Shown here: piece by piece, positions 1-9,687 of the stretch | How the letters are laid out: every line of letters begins with the position of its first letter | Numbering within the stretch: the first letter of the stretch is position 1 | Program-made: the position numbers and the translations under genes | The notes under the pieces: generated by a model | The model's input: only the letters and a program-made list of their open reading frames with translations | Told to the model about the DNA's origin: nothing | Database searches by the model: none | Source: CAZVYJ01 sp964631565 | GTDB lineage: Bacteria > Planctomycetota > Phycisphaerae > SM23-33 | DNA: 64,000 bases | NCBI GenBank assembly: GCA_964631565.1 | Contig: CAZVYJ010000010.1 | Coordinates: 1-64,000 of the forward strand | Reading direction: 5' to 3'

Positions 1-1
1 A

Positions 2-1939
2 CGCGAACTCTTTTTGGCGCAATGGGTAAGATGGGCAAAGCGCATAAAGTCCTTAATGAAGCGGTTAACCGAATTAAGGGAATCTTGTGAACGCTGGAGT
101 AAGATGCGAAGTTTGCTTGAGCAAATGGGCGAGTTGTCTGAAGCATGGTTGCAGATAGGAACCATCTCCAATGACCCATGTTGCAATAAACAGTTGTCTA
201 AGCTAATCGATGATTTAGGATCACTGTCGGTATGGTCTGACTTTTGCCGTTGCATGGCGAGGGCAAAAAGTTTGGGGCTTCAGGATTTCATTAACGCTCT
301 ATGGGAACGATCCGAGACTGCGGCACAATGCAAGCTTAACTATGAAGTTACCGTACTTGAATCAGTCGTTCGCACCGCAACCAAGAAATGGCCTGTGCTG
401 AGGAGTTTTACAAGACAAAGGCACGAAAAGACACGTCAAAGATTCCAGCAGTTAGACAAAGATTTACTGATTTTCAATCGTAGAGCTATTGCATCTCAAG
501 CCTCTGGAATCCCAGTCCCAGCGGGCAACAGTTCGGGCAGGGTTGGAGAGTTCACTGAACTCGGCTTGATACGAAACGAAATTGCAAAAACAAAGCGATT
601 CTGTAGAATTCGAGAACTGTTTCGCAGAGCAGGTGCCGCCGTTCAAGCACTGAAACCCTGTCTTATGATGAGTCCCCTTTCTGTAGCCCAGTTCCTGCCG
701 CCCGGTAGTATAAAATTCGACTTGGTGCTGATGGATGAAGCGTCACAGATTAAACCCGAAGATGCTTTCGGAGTTATTGCGCGAGCCAAGCAGATCGTTA
801 TAGTGGGCGATTCCAAGCAACTGCCGCCCACCAATTTCTTCAATGTCCTTGTCGATGGTGAAGATAGAGACGAAGACGAAATGATTTCGGTGGAAGATTC
901 CGAATCAATCCTGGATGCAACCGCAAAGGTGCTCCCGAATCTGCGTCGCCTGAAATGGCACTATCGAAGCAAACATGAATCTTTGATTGCATTTTCAAAC
1001 GAGCATTTCTATGAGGGAGATTTAATTGTCTTTCCCTCGCCCACAAAGGATGGCGGACAATTGGGGATCAGGTATCATAAGGTTGAGAATGCTTTTTTCG
1101 AAAACGGCGTAAATATCGTAGAAGCAACAACTGTGGCCAAAGCCATAGTCGAGCATGCGATAACAAAGGGGAACGAAACTCTAGGCGTCGGAACATTCAA
1201 CGCCAAACAAAGAGATGCCATTGAAAACGAACTAGAGAGAATATGTATGAGCAACTCCGAAGCCAGATATGCAGTTGAAGCCCTGTCTCAGAATTATGAT
1301 GGTCTCTTTATTAAGAATCTGGAGAATCTTCAGGGCGATGAAAGAGACGTGATTTTCATTTCCTATACATATGGCAAGGATCGGCAGTCAGAAAAAGTAT
1401 TTCAACGATTCGGACCAATCACCTTCGAGAATGGCTGGCGACGTCTAAATGTTCTGGTTACGCGAGCAAAACGCCGTGTTGAGGTCTTTTCATCCATGGA
1501 CACTGCAGAAATCATTGGAGGCCCTGACAAGCGCGGACTGAATAGTATGAGAGACTATCTCGAGTATGCGCAGCTTGGGGGCAAACTGGTGGATAGAGGC
1601 TCATCATCTGACCGACCGCCTGATTCCGAGTTTGAAATCGCAGTCGCCCGTATCATAAAAGAAATGGGTTACGATGTCGTACCACAGGTTGGTGTGGCTG
1701 GCTACTTCATCGATATAGGCGTTATGCGGCCGGGCACAGAATATGAGTTTGCTCTTGGAATTGAATGTGATGGCGCAACATATCATTCCGCAAAATCTGT
1801 ACGGGATCGGGATCGTATTCGAGAAGAGGTAATCATATCACGCGGATGGAAACTGCACCGTATATGGTCGATGGACTGGTTTCATAACCAGGCTCGTGAA
1901 ACCCAGAGGCTAAAAGAAGCCATTTTGAAAGCCTTATAA
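2..1939 (+). CDS. C-terminal part of a superfamily 1 helicase with a fused MTES_1575/DUF559-type nuclease domain
   Basis: The reading frame is open to the left edge, so the N-terminus, including the Walker A motif, lies outside the window. Numbering from the TTG at 14, superfamily 1 motifs are visible: motif II DEASQ (241-245), motif III GDSKQLPPT (265-273), WHYRSK (315-320), a motif V-like NLQGDERDVIF (438-448) and motif VI RRLNVLVTRAKRR (476-488). Residues about 537-641 resemble a very-short-patch-repair/DUF559-like PD-(D/E)xK fold, with D567 and the ECDG at 584-587 as likely metal ligands. Large proteins with this AAA helicase plus MTES_1575 layout are often found in defence islands. An antiviral role is inference. 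The stretch is visibly more A/T-rich than the sequence after 2089, which suggests transfer. Confidence 0.8.
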   Translation, partial: RELFLAQWVRWAKRIKSLMKRLTELRESCERWSKMRSLLEQMGELSEAWLQIGTISNDPCCNKQLSKLIDDLGSLSVWSDFCRCMARAKSLGLQDFINALWERSETAAQCKLNYEVTVLESVVRTATKKWPVLRSFTRQRHEKTRQRFQQLDKDLLIFNRRAIASQASGIPVPAGNSSGRVGEFTELGLIRNEIAKTKRFCRIRELFRRAGAAVQALKPCLMMSPLSVAQFLPPGSIKFDLVLMDEASQIKPEDAFGVIARAKQIVIVGDSKQLPPTNFFNVLVDGEDRDEDEMISVEDSESILDATAKVLPNLRRLKWHYRSKHESLIAFSNEHFYEGDLIVFPSPTKDGGQLGIRYHKVENAFFENGVNIVEATTVAKAIVEHAITKGNETLGVGTFNAKQRDAIENELERICMSNSEARYAVEALSQNYDGLFIKNLENLQGDERDVIFISYTYGKDRQSEKVFQRFGPITFENGWRRLNVLVTRAKRRVEVFSSMDTAEIIGGPDKRGLNSMRDYLEYAQLGGKLVDRGSSSDRPPDSEFEIAVARIIKEMGYDVVPQVGVAGYFIDIGVMRPGTEYEFALGIECDGATYHSAKSVRDRDRIREEVIISRGWKLHRIWSMDWFHNQARETQRLKEAILKAL

Positions 1940-1986
1940 TAATCCTCAATACAAAGGCCATACTACTAAACTACTGACTGCAGGAT

Positions 1987-2015
1987 TTGACATTTTCCCG
2001 ATTATGGCGTAAATT
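1987..2015 (+). promoter_or_regulatory. Sigma70-like promoter for the downstream membrane protein
   Basis: TTGACA (1987-1992) and TAAATT (2010-2015) are separated by 17 bases. They lie about 75 bases before the ATG at 2089, on the strand of that gene, in an otherwise A/T-rich 150-base gap. Confidence 0.55.
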
Positions 2016-2088
2016 TATATATAGAGAGCCACTTACACTTTCCGGGTTTGCTTGAATTTAGCCGCATCAGCCAGTGAAGGAGCACTCC

Positions 2089-3108
2089 ATGCCTGAAACA
2101 ACAGGACGCTTTGGCTGGACCATCAGACTTTCGCGAACCGTTCTCATCGCCACGCTCATATTCCTTGGCATCGCCGTCATAGCCGCGGTATCGGGCACGG
2201 TGGTAGCCGCCCTCACCGCCCATCCGTGGTTTTACATAACCATCGGCGTACTGGTGGTGCTTGGTCTTTTCGTCGCGGCAGGCTGGGCTTGTGTGATGTA
2301 TGCCGTGGTTAACGTTTTCGCAGCCGGCGAACATGCCGCAGATCGCACCACCGGGCGGCTGGAACGTATCGAAACGCTGCTGGAAAAACAGGACGAGTCC
2401 ACAGGCAGGCTCATGGAGCTGGCGGCCATTTCCGACCGGGCGAAGGCGATTCTTTCCCGCGAAAAGGAGCTGGAGGAATTCCGCGACCGCGTCCATGCAC
2501 AGATGATGAGGCAGGACTACAAGGCGGCGGAAACAACCATAGCCGCCATCGAGTCCGCTTACGGATATGTCGATGAGGCCGAAAAACTCAGGAAAGAAAT
2601 CGAAGAATTCCGCAAAGCCACAGTCGACGAGAAAATCGACGCCGCAGTGGCGCGAATCCTGCGAATACTCGACGGCCGCGACTGGGACCGCGCCATCCGC
2701 GAAGCACGCAGGCTCATACGCCTGTTCCCGGAGAATCCGAAAGTCGCGGCCCTGCCCGGCAGGATAAATTCGACCCGCGCCCAGCAGAAGCGAGAACTGC
2801 TGCAGGAATACGGGGAAGCCGTCAAGCGGAACGACGTGGACCGCAGCATAGAACTGCTCAAGGAACTTGACCAGTACCTCACGCCGCAGGAAGGCGCGGC
2901 ACTGCAGGAATCGGCCCGCGGCGTGTTCCGCGCCAAGCTGCACAACCTCGGCGTGCAGTTCGCCATCTGCGTGACCGACGAGCAGTGGGCGCAGGCGCTG
3001 GATGTCGGCAACCAGATTATCGAAGAGTTCCCGAACTCGCGGATGGCCCACGAGGTGCGGTCTAAAATGGACCAGCTCAACGCCAAGGCCGCCGCACAAA
3101 AGGGCTGA
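2089..3108 (+). CDS. Two-helix membrane protein with a helical, TPR-like cytoplasmic region
   Basis: No family is recognised. The 339-residue protein has two hydrophobic helices (about 19-45 and 48-80), then a long charged, alanine-rich helical region. Its repeated length and E/R/A composition resemble TPR or coiled-coil helices (for example the IRLFPENPKVA and IEEFPNSRMA segments, which look like ends of TPR-type repeats). The ATG at 2089 is preferred over the in-frame GTG at 2074, because GAAGGAG (2076-2082) sits 6 bases before the ATG. A scaffolding or assembly role at the membrane is plausible, but only inferred from the architecture. Confidence 0.6.
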   Translation: MPETTGRFGWTIRLSRTVLIATLIFLGIAVIAAVSGTVVAALTAHPWFYITIGVLVVLGLFVAAGWACVMYAVVNVFAAGEHAADRTTGRLERIETLLEKQDESTGRLMELAAISDRAKAILSREKELEEFRDRVHAQMMRQDYKAAETTIAAIESAYGYVDEAEKLRKEIEEFRKATVDEKIDAAVARILRILDGRDWDRAIREARRLIRLFPENPKVAALPGRINSTRAQQKRELLQEYGEAVKRNDVDRSIELLKELDQYLTPQEGAALQESARGVFRAKLHNLGVQFAICVTDEQWAQALDVGNQIIEEFPNSRMAHEVRSKMDQLNAKAAAQKG

Positions 3109-3441
3109 AACACCCCAAAAAACAAACGCGACCAATTGCCGCGATAAAAATCCGCCCTACGGCCCCCAAGGGGCCGCCGCACAAAAGGGTTAACAGCAGG
3201 CCGCATCAGTCGGCGATTAATCGGCCCGCATCTCGCGGCAAATTCGGAAAACGCCGCCAGTGCCCGCGACGTGTGTTTCCTGCTATATCCATGCACATCG
3301 CAGACGATTCTCAACGTTCAGACTAACAAGAATAAGCTGCGTTCATGAAACAGGCAATGAAAAGGGTCGCATCCGGAGGACAGACCGGATTTGAATCACG
3401 TCCGACTAGGCTCCTAGAATGAAATGAAAGGCAGGTGCGAC
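3109..3441. repeat. Non-coding gap with a duplicated gene end and a GC hairpin
   Basis: No gene is seen in this 333-base stretch. The last bases of the preceding gene, GCCGCACAAAAGGG (3091-3104), recur exactly at 3176-3189. The second copy is preceded by a perfect 7-base-pair hairpin, CGGCCCC (3160-3166) with GGGGCCG (3170-3176) and a three-base loop. A short inverted repeat, ATCCGG...CCGGAT, lies near 3372-3391. The CCCCAAGGGG core recurs at 11837-11846, so it may be a dispersed element. Confidence 0.5.
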
Positions 3442-3810
3442 ATGAAACTCAAGATGCATGATTTCATGACGACTCATCATGAGTTCCAGAAAAGGATGCT
3501 GCCTGCAGATACGGTATTTGCAGCCGGTTTGATACCGCTGCTTATCGGCGGTATGCTTTTTGCGATTCACGCACTCACCGCCGGTTCAAATATAAACATG
3601 CTGGCGGTGGTGGCGATGCTGTTTGTCGGCGTGGGCGGAATCGTTCTGTTATGGGCGCTGGCAATCTGGATTTTCCGGCACAACAAACGCCGGAGACTGA
3701 CAGGATATGGCTGCCGGCGATGCGGATACGCTCCGCGAGCGATCGACATTTACACCGGCAAGCCACATCCGTGTCCTATTTGCGGCCAGCCCTATTACGA
3801 AGCAGCATGA
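3442..3810 (+). CDS. Small membrane protein with a C-terminal zinc ribbon
   Basis: This is a 122-residue protein with two transmembrane helices (about 23-45 and 51-78), a basic KRRR stretch, and a C-terminal four-cysteine ribbon: CRRCGY and, about 20 residues later, CPIC. The pairs are spaced as in rubredoxin-like or zinc-ribbon knuckles. The ATG at 3442 is chosen over the one at 3424 because AAAGGCAGGTG lies just before it. Function is unknown. Similar small zinc-ribbon membrane proteins are common in Planctomycetota (general knowledge). It converges with the GH172 gene and no terminator is visible between them. Confidence 0.55.
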   Translation: MKLKMHDFMTTHHEFQKRMLPADTVFAAGLIPLLIGGMLFAIHALTAGSNINMLAVVAMLFVGVGGIVLLWALAIWIFRHNKRRRLTGYGCRRCGYAPRAIDIYTGKPHPCPICGQPYYEAA

Positions 3811-3816
3811 CTTTTT

Positions 3817-5784
3817 CTATTTGACCGGCTTCAGCAGAATGTAATCCAGACCGAACATGTATTTTTTCTCTGCCTTCCCGTTTGCGCCGGACGCTTCCAC
3901 CGTCAGGGTGTTTTCACCTTTCTTCAGCTCGAACGTGCCGAGCTTCATCTGCTTTGAAACCGTCACGGTTGGATTATAGAAATCCAGCGGTTTGCCGATG
4001 TACTTACCGTTTATGTACAGCTTGTGGATGCCGTAATCCTTCGCCTCGACGAATGCTGCAAACACGTCATACTTGCCTGGTGTATCGACGTCAAATCCGA
4101 GCGTAATCTTGTCTCCGACTTTCGTTTCGCCGCCCCGCCACCACATGTGATACAGATTACTGCAGCCGCCGACGCTCTGAACCTCGACCGCACCGCTGCG
4201 GGTTATGACCTTCATTTCCTCGCCCTCGATGGCGCCCTCGACATGGGGAATCTCCGCATCGAACGGTTTGTTGACGTCCTTGGCGGTAACCTCACTGAAT
4301 TTGTCCTTCCCGCCGGACATCGCGTACCAGTAGGAAGTCTCGCTGAGGTTCACGTTGCAATCCGCCCAGTGCCACAATTCCATGTCGAACCTGAAGTTCT
4401 TCTCGAACGGAATTCGGTCGATTATGTGCCACCTGTTCAGGCTGGTGCGCCCCTGGTTGCCGGGGCCCTGGCATAACGACTGGCTGTGATAGGCGTGCGT
4501 GAACAGCGTCGTGTCGCCCCACGCGTAGCCGAAATAATCTTCCGTGCCCGTGCCGAACGTGCTTGGGAACTCTTCACCGTCAACATAAATCTTCTCGTCG
4601 CCCTCGCCCCACCACACGTTCAGCGGGTTGGACACCTGGTAAGAAACGCCGGCGAACACGCCCCTGCCTGTCGCCGTAAGATAATTCCAGTCGCTCATAG
4701 GCCGCGTGGGAACATTGACCTCTGTCCGCCACTTCGCGTGGAAAAGCATGCTGCGGTCGGTCCATTTGTAATCGGAATGCCTGATGAGCTTGCCGATAGT
4801 GACCGTCTCGTTGCCGAAGTTCACGACCTCGATTTTCGCCGACTTGGCGAACGGCATTGTCCAGTTGGCCCACATGAGGCCTTCTTTCGTCATGCCGCAC
4901 GGCAGCGTTTCGTAAGGGTTGATGCCCGGCGCCGAGCCGAAGAAATCGCCCAGCGGCACGTCCACCGTCTGCTCGCCGTCGAACGTCATACGCAGCACGA
5001 TGTGGCGAAGGGCTGCCGTCATATCCTTGGCCTGCACCTCCATGACGATGCTTTTTATCGCAGCCGGGCCTTCAAGCTCTTCCAGAACGGCGGTCTTGTC
5101 CGGCTGAAGCTCGACACCGACACCGCTCAACTTCGGCGGCGCAAAGGAGGCCGACAGAGTTTTCACGACCTCGGCGATCCGCTCGGCGTTCGTTTCGAGA
5201 TCGGCCGGCTTGAAGGTTTCGACTTCCGTGCCGGCTGCGTAGGTGCGGTAGTTGATGTGATAATACACGTTGCCCGCATCCAGCGTAACCTTGCAGTGCT
5301 TGGCGTATGGAATCGGGAAATACAGGTTGCAGCCGCGGGCGGTCATCGCGCCCAGCGGCGGGACGAGCGGCTTGACCGCTCCGGTGGTGAGCTTGTCCAT
5401 CGGCACTTCCCACGTCGGCTCGGTTGCGCCGTCGAGGTAAAAGCGTATCGTCCCGGTGGGATTGGCCGACCAGATGCGGACGATAGCGCCCGGCCCGTCG
5501 GCGTCCATCATCACCAGTTCGTCGCGGTCGCCGTTTTTCTCGGCGCGGAGGAACTGCCCGCAGTCGGCGTTGGCGAACCAGTTTTCCTTGGGGCTTTTCG
5601 CCGCCCGGTCATAGCTGGAGAACTGTTTGCAGGTATACGCCGGCGACGGAAACTCCGCCATCCCGGCCAAGTCGGTCATCTCGGCCAGCAGCGAGCCGAC
5701 GGTAATTGCCCCGCCGTAACTTTGGCCTGTGAACAGAAGCAGAGTGAGAGCGTGAAGAACCAGCAAGCCCGATAATCGTTTCAT
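3817..5784 (-). CDS. Secreted GH172 (DUF2961) glycoside hydrolase with a C-terminal beta-sandwich
   Basis: This 655-residue protein starts with a signal peptide (about 1-25) and carries the DUF2961 core (about 45-490) with the family signature GTGTEDYF (411-418) preceded by WWGEGDE. Characterised GH172 enzymes act on alpha-D-fructofuranosides and alpha-D-arabinofuranosides; the substrate here cannot be read from sequence. Residues about 525-655 form an extra domain ending in a carbohydrate-binding-like strand pattern (FELKKGENTL, YILLKPV). AAAGGA lies 8 bases before the ATG. It follows the GH2 gene by 88 bases on the same strand, so the two are probably co-transcribed and act on the same glycan outside the cytoplasm. 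Confidence 0.85.
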   Translation of the reverse strand: MKRLSGLLVLHALTLLLFTGQSYGGAITVGSLLAEMTDLAGMAEFPSPAYTCKQFSSYDRAAKSPKENWFANADCGQFLRAEKNGDRDELVMMDADGPGAIVRIWSANPTGTIRFYLDGATEPTWEVPMDKLTTGAVKPLVPPLGAMTARGCNLYFPIPYAKHCKVTLDAGNVYYHINYRTYAAGTEVETFKPADLETNAERIAEVVKTLSASFAPPKLSGVGVELQPDKTAVLEELEGPAAIKSIVMEVQAKDMTAALRHIVLRMTFDGEQTVDVPLGDFFGSAPGINPYETLPCGMTKEGLMWANWTMPFAKSAKIEVVNFGNETVTIGKLIRHSDYKWTDRSMLFHAKWRTEVNVPTRPMSDWNYLTATGRGVFAGVSYQVSNPLNVWWGEGDEKIYVDGEEFPSTFGTGTEDYFGYAWGDTTLFTHAYHSQSLCQGPGNQGRTSLNRWHIIDRIPFEKNFRFDMELWHWADCNVNLSETSYWYAMSGGKDKFSEVTAKDVNKPFDAEIPHVEGAIEGEEMKVITRSGAVEVQSVGGCSNLYHMWWRGGETKVGDKITLGFDVDTPGKYDVFAAFVEAKDYGIHKLYINGKYIGKPLDFYNPTVTVSKQMKLGTFELKKGENTLTVEASGANGKAEKKYMFGLDYILLKPVK

Positions 5785-5800
5785 TGCATATATCCTTTCA

Positions 5801-5868
5801 GTTTAACCCAACGGAGCGCGGCGAGGCAAACGCCGCTCCGGCCGCCACTGCGCCGGTGTTGGTTAAAC
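5801..5868. repeat. Nested palindrome between the GH2 and GH172 genes
   Basis: The outer arms GTTTAACC(C)AAC (5801-5812) and GTTGGTTAAAC (5858-5868) pair over 11 bases with one bulge. Inside lies a second stem, GGAGCGCGGCG (5813-5823) with CGCCGCTCC (5831-5839). The element fills almost the whole spacer of a two-gene operon. It could be an mRNA-processing or stabilising structure, or a REP/BIME-like repeat. Confidence 0.6.
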
Positions 5869-5872
5869 CCGC

Positions 5873-8800
5873 TTATTCAGTCCCAGGTTCGCCGGAAGGC
5901 GCAAGCAATTTAATTGAAAAACTGCCCGTGACTTTACAGCCGGCCCACATCTGGTCGAAATAACGATAGCAGAGGCCGCCGCTCAGGACCCGAGCAGGCT
6001 TGTGACCGTTGAGAATGTGAAACACCACGCCGTTTGCAGCGAGATTGGCGCGGACATCCGTCGTGGTGCCGTTTGATGCAACGTTTATGCCCGATCCGTC
6101 CGGCGCGAGAAGCGACGCGCTGTATATGTGATACTTCGAGGAGCGGAAGTCCCTCGTGCCGAACCGGTTCGCATCCAGCTCCCACGGCCAGGTCGGCTTT
6201 GCGAGATACGGCGTCATTCCGGCAGTATCGCGCCATTTCTCCGGCATGTCGGCGCAGGCCGTACCCTTGGGCCGGCCGATATTGTCGTCGGGATAAATGT
6301 CCCACTCCGTATCGCGTTCCCAGCTTATCTGGCGGCACTTTTTGTCGAACAGCATCTGAAGTCCCGTTTCGCCGATGGAAAACGAACTGCCGGAATATGT
6401 GTAATCAAAAGACAGGACGGCCAGGCCGGTCTTGTCGATAAGCAGCTCGCAGGAGCCGTTGAAATCCTTGTAGCTTTCCTGAATTTTTATCGCCAGTGCG
6501 TCGCCACGCTGCTGGGCCGTGATTGATTCGACCTTCCTTGTCGTTGTATCTGCGTATTCCGCAAACGGAATGCCGCCGGGCCGGGCCAGGCTGCGCATGT
6601 TCATTTCGCCGGCCAGCGAAAAATACGGACTCGGCATCTCCAGCAGCGGAACGGAAGGCTTTTCGCCGCCGTCGCCCTGTTCAATCTTGCCTGTAGCCTT
6701 GTTAATCGCCATACGGAAATTGTCGCCCTCTACCGTCAGGACATCGGCGTCATCGGTCCACTTCGGGCAGCCGCCCTTCGGAACGGGAGGAATAAACCGC
6801 GGGTGCGCATCCGGCACCCAGTCGCCCTTGCCCTCATTCAGAAATACGCTGCCATCGACGATCCTGAAGCGGAGCTTCGCCTCAGCCGGATTCTTCACGC
6901 CGATTTTTCCCCACGGAATACACATCTCGACGCGGTTGTTGTCGGCGCCCTTGCCGATGAAGTACGTATTCTCGACGGTAACGGGTGGACGCTCCCACCC
7001 GCCCCATGCGGTATTGTTCTGTCCGTCCCTTCTGCGCAGGAACGTCATGTCGGTGCGCGCTTCGGCAACGGGCTGAACCAGATATTCCACGCCGAGATGC
7101 TGGGCCGCAAAACCCGTAAACTCGTTCTCGTCCGCATCTATGAGCAGCGATGTCAGCGCCCATTGAACTTTTGTAGTAATGGGGCCGTTGCACTTGATGG
7201 AGATATAAAGATTATCCGCGTCGGCGGCCATCCAGACGGCTTCAATATCGTTTCCTTCACGCCCGTCGCCGACCGTTTCGGCGTGCTCGCCTTTGGTAAC
7301 AGGCTCCATGTCCTTCCAGTCGTCGAACGTGCCGTCCATTTTGATGGTCCGCTCGGCGGGCCTGGAGGTCGGAGAAATCTCGAAGTAAGGCGTGCGTTTC
7401 GTCGTAGATGCGACAAGCTTCACGACGTGGGCCGATACAAGCTCGCCCTTGTCGTCTGCAAAGCGCAGGATGAGTTTCTGCCCCGGTTCGGCGCCGGCCG
7501 GCAGAGCGATTTCAAGCTCGCCCTCGCTCCTGGGAGGCAGCGACATCGGAAGCTTGCCGCTGCTGCAGCCAAGCTCCCACGTGCAGGCAAGCTCGCCCAG
7601 GTCGGTGAACGAATAGCGGTTTTCAATCGGAATCTTCACATCCTTCTGCCCGGGCTTGAAGACGATTTCGCGAACCGGTATCCAGACCGGCGAATGCATG
7701 AGCTTGGCATCCCACGATATGCTTTTCTTGCGCCGCCAGACGTCGAAGAATCCCCAGCAGCCGTAGCCCTTGACGCTTTTGTCGGCGAAATAGAACTCCT
7801 CGTCGCCGACTGCACAAATCGCCCCGCCGATGACGTGGCGGGACGCATAAACCTGACTGATGTAGGAAGAAGGCGAGTTCTGGCCTTCCGACCACGTGGT
7901 ATTCAGGCCGGGATTCAGGTCATATTCTTCCGGATAATAAAGCATCATGAGCGGAATGTATTCATCGAACGATGTCGGGCGAGGCTCAACGTCGAACCCC
8001 GAGCCGACCTCGAACGGAAACGCCGGATAATGCCATGTCATCAGCTGGCAGTCGGGCACGACGTCTCCATTGGAGACGGCCAGCCGCGACGTATCCTCCT
8101 TGCGGAGTAGCTTCAGTGTTTCAAGGAGACAGCAGCCGACCGGCGACTCGTTCACAATGGACCAGCTGATAACCGCCGGGTCGTTACGGTTGTATTCCAG
8201 CATCGCCGCGGCAGCAGTAAGGAAGTGTTTTGCGAGCTTCGGATCGTCGCTCTGGTACAGCTGCGTCCAGCAGAACGGAGCTTCGCTTTCGACGTACATG
8301 CCCAGCCGGTTGCACGCATCCAGGAACTGCCGCGTAGCCGGATAGTGAATGGTCCGCACGTAATTGAAATTGGAGTACTTGAAAAGTTTGACGTCAGGTT
8401 CGCCGAACTGGGCCGTGTCAGCCCGCCCGGAAAGCGGATTAACCTCGTGACGAAGCACGCCCCTGAGTTTGACGCCTCTGCCGTTGATGCAAAGCTGCTT
8501 GTTTTTTATCTCAATCTGACGGAAGCCCACCGCCTGCTCGACTCGCTCGGCAGCCTTGCCGTCCTGCTGCAGCTCCACAGTAAGCTTGTAGAGATTCGGT
8601 TTCTCATCGCTCCACTTTGCCGGATTGATTACCGAAAGTTTCGGCGAGAAGCGGCTCTCGCCCGGCTCGACGGCCGGCAGGTCGAACTTCGACTGCTCGA
8701 GCTTCACGCTCTGCCCGTCCGGGCTGGTTAATGTCATAACGAGCGACAGGCCGCTGACCGACTTGTCTGTCGGGTTGTCCACGGATATGTCGAGCGACAG

Positions 8801-9568
8801 CGTCGCGTTTCTGTACTGCTCATCCAGCGGAGTCGTGTAGTGCAGGCGGGATATGTACGTCGTCGGCAGCGCGAACAGATGCACCGACCTGTCGATGCCG
8901 CCGAGATTATGAAAAGCGTATCCCGAAGAGAATGACGCGTTTTCCGATTCGGTCTTTACTTTCATCGACAGGGCCAGGCGGTTGGTCTTGTCGAAACTGA
9001 CGCTGTCAGTAACGTCGAACTCGACCGGAGTGAAAAGATTCTCGCTGTAGCCCAGCTTTTTGCCGTTCAGCCAGTATGTCACGCCGGAATGAATGGCCTC
9101 GAAGCGCAGGATAATCCGTTTTCCCGCCCATGACTTCGGGGCGTCGAATTCCTTCATCATCCCGACGACATTGTCCATGGGCGTTTCGCGCGGAACCCAC
9201 CAATCATCCGGCGCCCTGTCGAAGCCCTGCTGACGCCACTGGCCCGGCACGGTGAAGTCGGACCAGCCTTCGCCGGCCTCGGCGTTCTGGAAGCCGTCGG
9301 GCGGCGTTGTAGGATGTATCCGCCACTTGCCGTCCAGCGACATCTCGCACTTGTCGAGGCCGGGCACCGTTGCGGCTATCGGCCGGAATTTCACCGGCAG
9401 AAAATATGACTGCGAAAAGTCGTACTGGTCCGGAGCCACACAGTAATTTACGTGACCAACGAGTTGAATAGATGCAGCAGACACAGGCTCGCCTCCCACA
9501 CTTATTCCGTAAAAAGATGCCAGAACCGCCACCATAATCACGCGACGCATCGCCTTAAGCATTTTCAT
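5873..9568 (-). CDS. Large secreted GH2-family beta-galactosidase-like enzyme with an added CBM9/DOMON-like domain
   Basis: This 1231-residue protein has an N-terminal signal peptide (about 1-31). Family GH2 modules follow: a sugar-binding jelly roll (about 75-235; TYWLNGKKLGYS), an immunoglobulin-like domain (about 240-350) and a TIM barrel opening with VKLRGVLRHEVNP (366-378). The acid/base pair is N473-E474 in IVNES. The nucleophile is less clear; E561 in TWSEGQ is a candidate. From about 750 to 920 there is a CBM9-like module (IKMDGTFDDW, ADNLYISI), and the remainder is a further beta-rich domain. Typical LacZ is about 1020 residues. The substrate is probably a beta-galactoside or related polysaccharide, exported side. 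It is the first gene of the operon with GH172. Confidence 0.85.
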   Translation of the reverse strand: MKMLKAMRRVIMVAVLASFYGISVGGEPVSAASIQLVGHVNYCVAPDQYDFSQSYFLPVKFRPIAATVPGLDKCEMSLDGKWRIHPTTPPDGFQNAEAGEGWSDFTVPGQWRQQGFDRAPDDWWVPRETPMDNVVGMMKEFDAPKSWAGKRIILRFEAIHSGVTYWLNGKKLGYSENLFTPVEFDVTDSVSFDKTNRLALSMKVKTESENASFSSGYAFHNLGGIDRSVHLFALPTTYISRLHYTTPLDEQYRNATLSLDISVDNPTDKSVSGLSLVMTLTSPDGQSVKLEQSKFDLPAVEPGESRFSPKLSVINPAKWSDEKPNLYKLTVELQQDGKAAERVEQAVGFRQIEIKNKQLCINGRGVKLRGVLRHEVNPLSGRADTAQFGEPDVKLFKYSNFNYVRTIHYPATRQFLDACNRLGMYVESEAPFCWTQLYQSDDPKLAKHFLTAAAAMLEYNRNDPAVISWSIVNESPVGCCLLETLKLLRKEDTSRLAVSNGDVVPDCQLMTWHYPAFPFEVGSGFDVEPRPTSFDEYIPLMMLYYPEEYDLNPGLNTTWSEGQNSPSSYISQVYASRHVIGGAICAVGDEEFYFADKSVKGYGCWGFFDVWRRKKSISWDAKLMHSPVWIPVREIVFKPGQKDVKIPIENRYSFTDLGELACTWELGCSSGKLPMSLPPRSEGELEIALPAGAEPGQKLILRFADDKGELVSAHVVKLVASTTKRTPYFEISPTSRPAERTIKMDGTFDDWKDMEPVTKGEHAETVGDGREGNDIEAVWMAADADNLYISIKCNGPITTKVQWALTSLLIDADENEFTGFAAQHLGVEYLVQPVAEARTDMTFLRRRDGQNNTAWGGWERPPVTVENTYFIGKGADNNRVEMCIPWGKIGVKNPAEAKLRFRIVDGSVFLNEGKGDWVPDAHPRFIPPVPKGGCPKWTDDADVLTVEGDNFRMAINKATGKIEQGDGGEKPSVPLLEMPSPYFSLAGEMNMRSLARPGGIPFAEYADTTTRKVESITAQQRGDALAIKIQESYKDFNGSCELLIDKTGLAVLSFDYTYSGSSFSIGETGLQMLFDKKCRQISWERDTEWDIYPDDNIGRPKGTACADMPEKWRDTAGMTPYLAKPTWPWELDANRFGTRDFRSSKYHIYSASLLAPDGSGINVASNGTTTDVRANLAANGVVFHILNGHKPARVLSGGLCYRYFDQMWAGCKVTGSFSIKLLAPSGEPGTE

Positions 9569-9687
9569 ACTCCTTGCTCTGTCCGTTCGCGAATTCAGCA
9601 GTTACGCAGTGTCCGGCACCCGTTTTATTCGCCTACGCAGCGATGTATTCGGGTCACGCGTGAATGTAAATTCTTGCCAACAATGAA

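Noticed and set aside
2002..3135. Long minus-strand frame opposite the two-helix membrane protein
   Set aside because: No ribosome site or family pattern. The plus strand has a promoter, ribosome site and clear membrane helices; the antisense frame is a composition effect.
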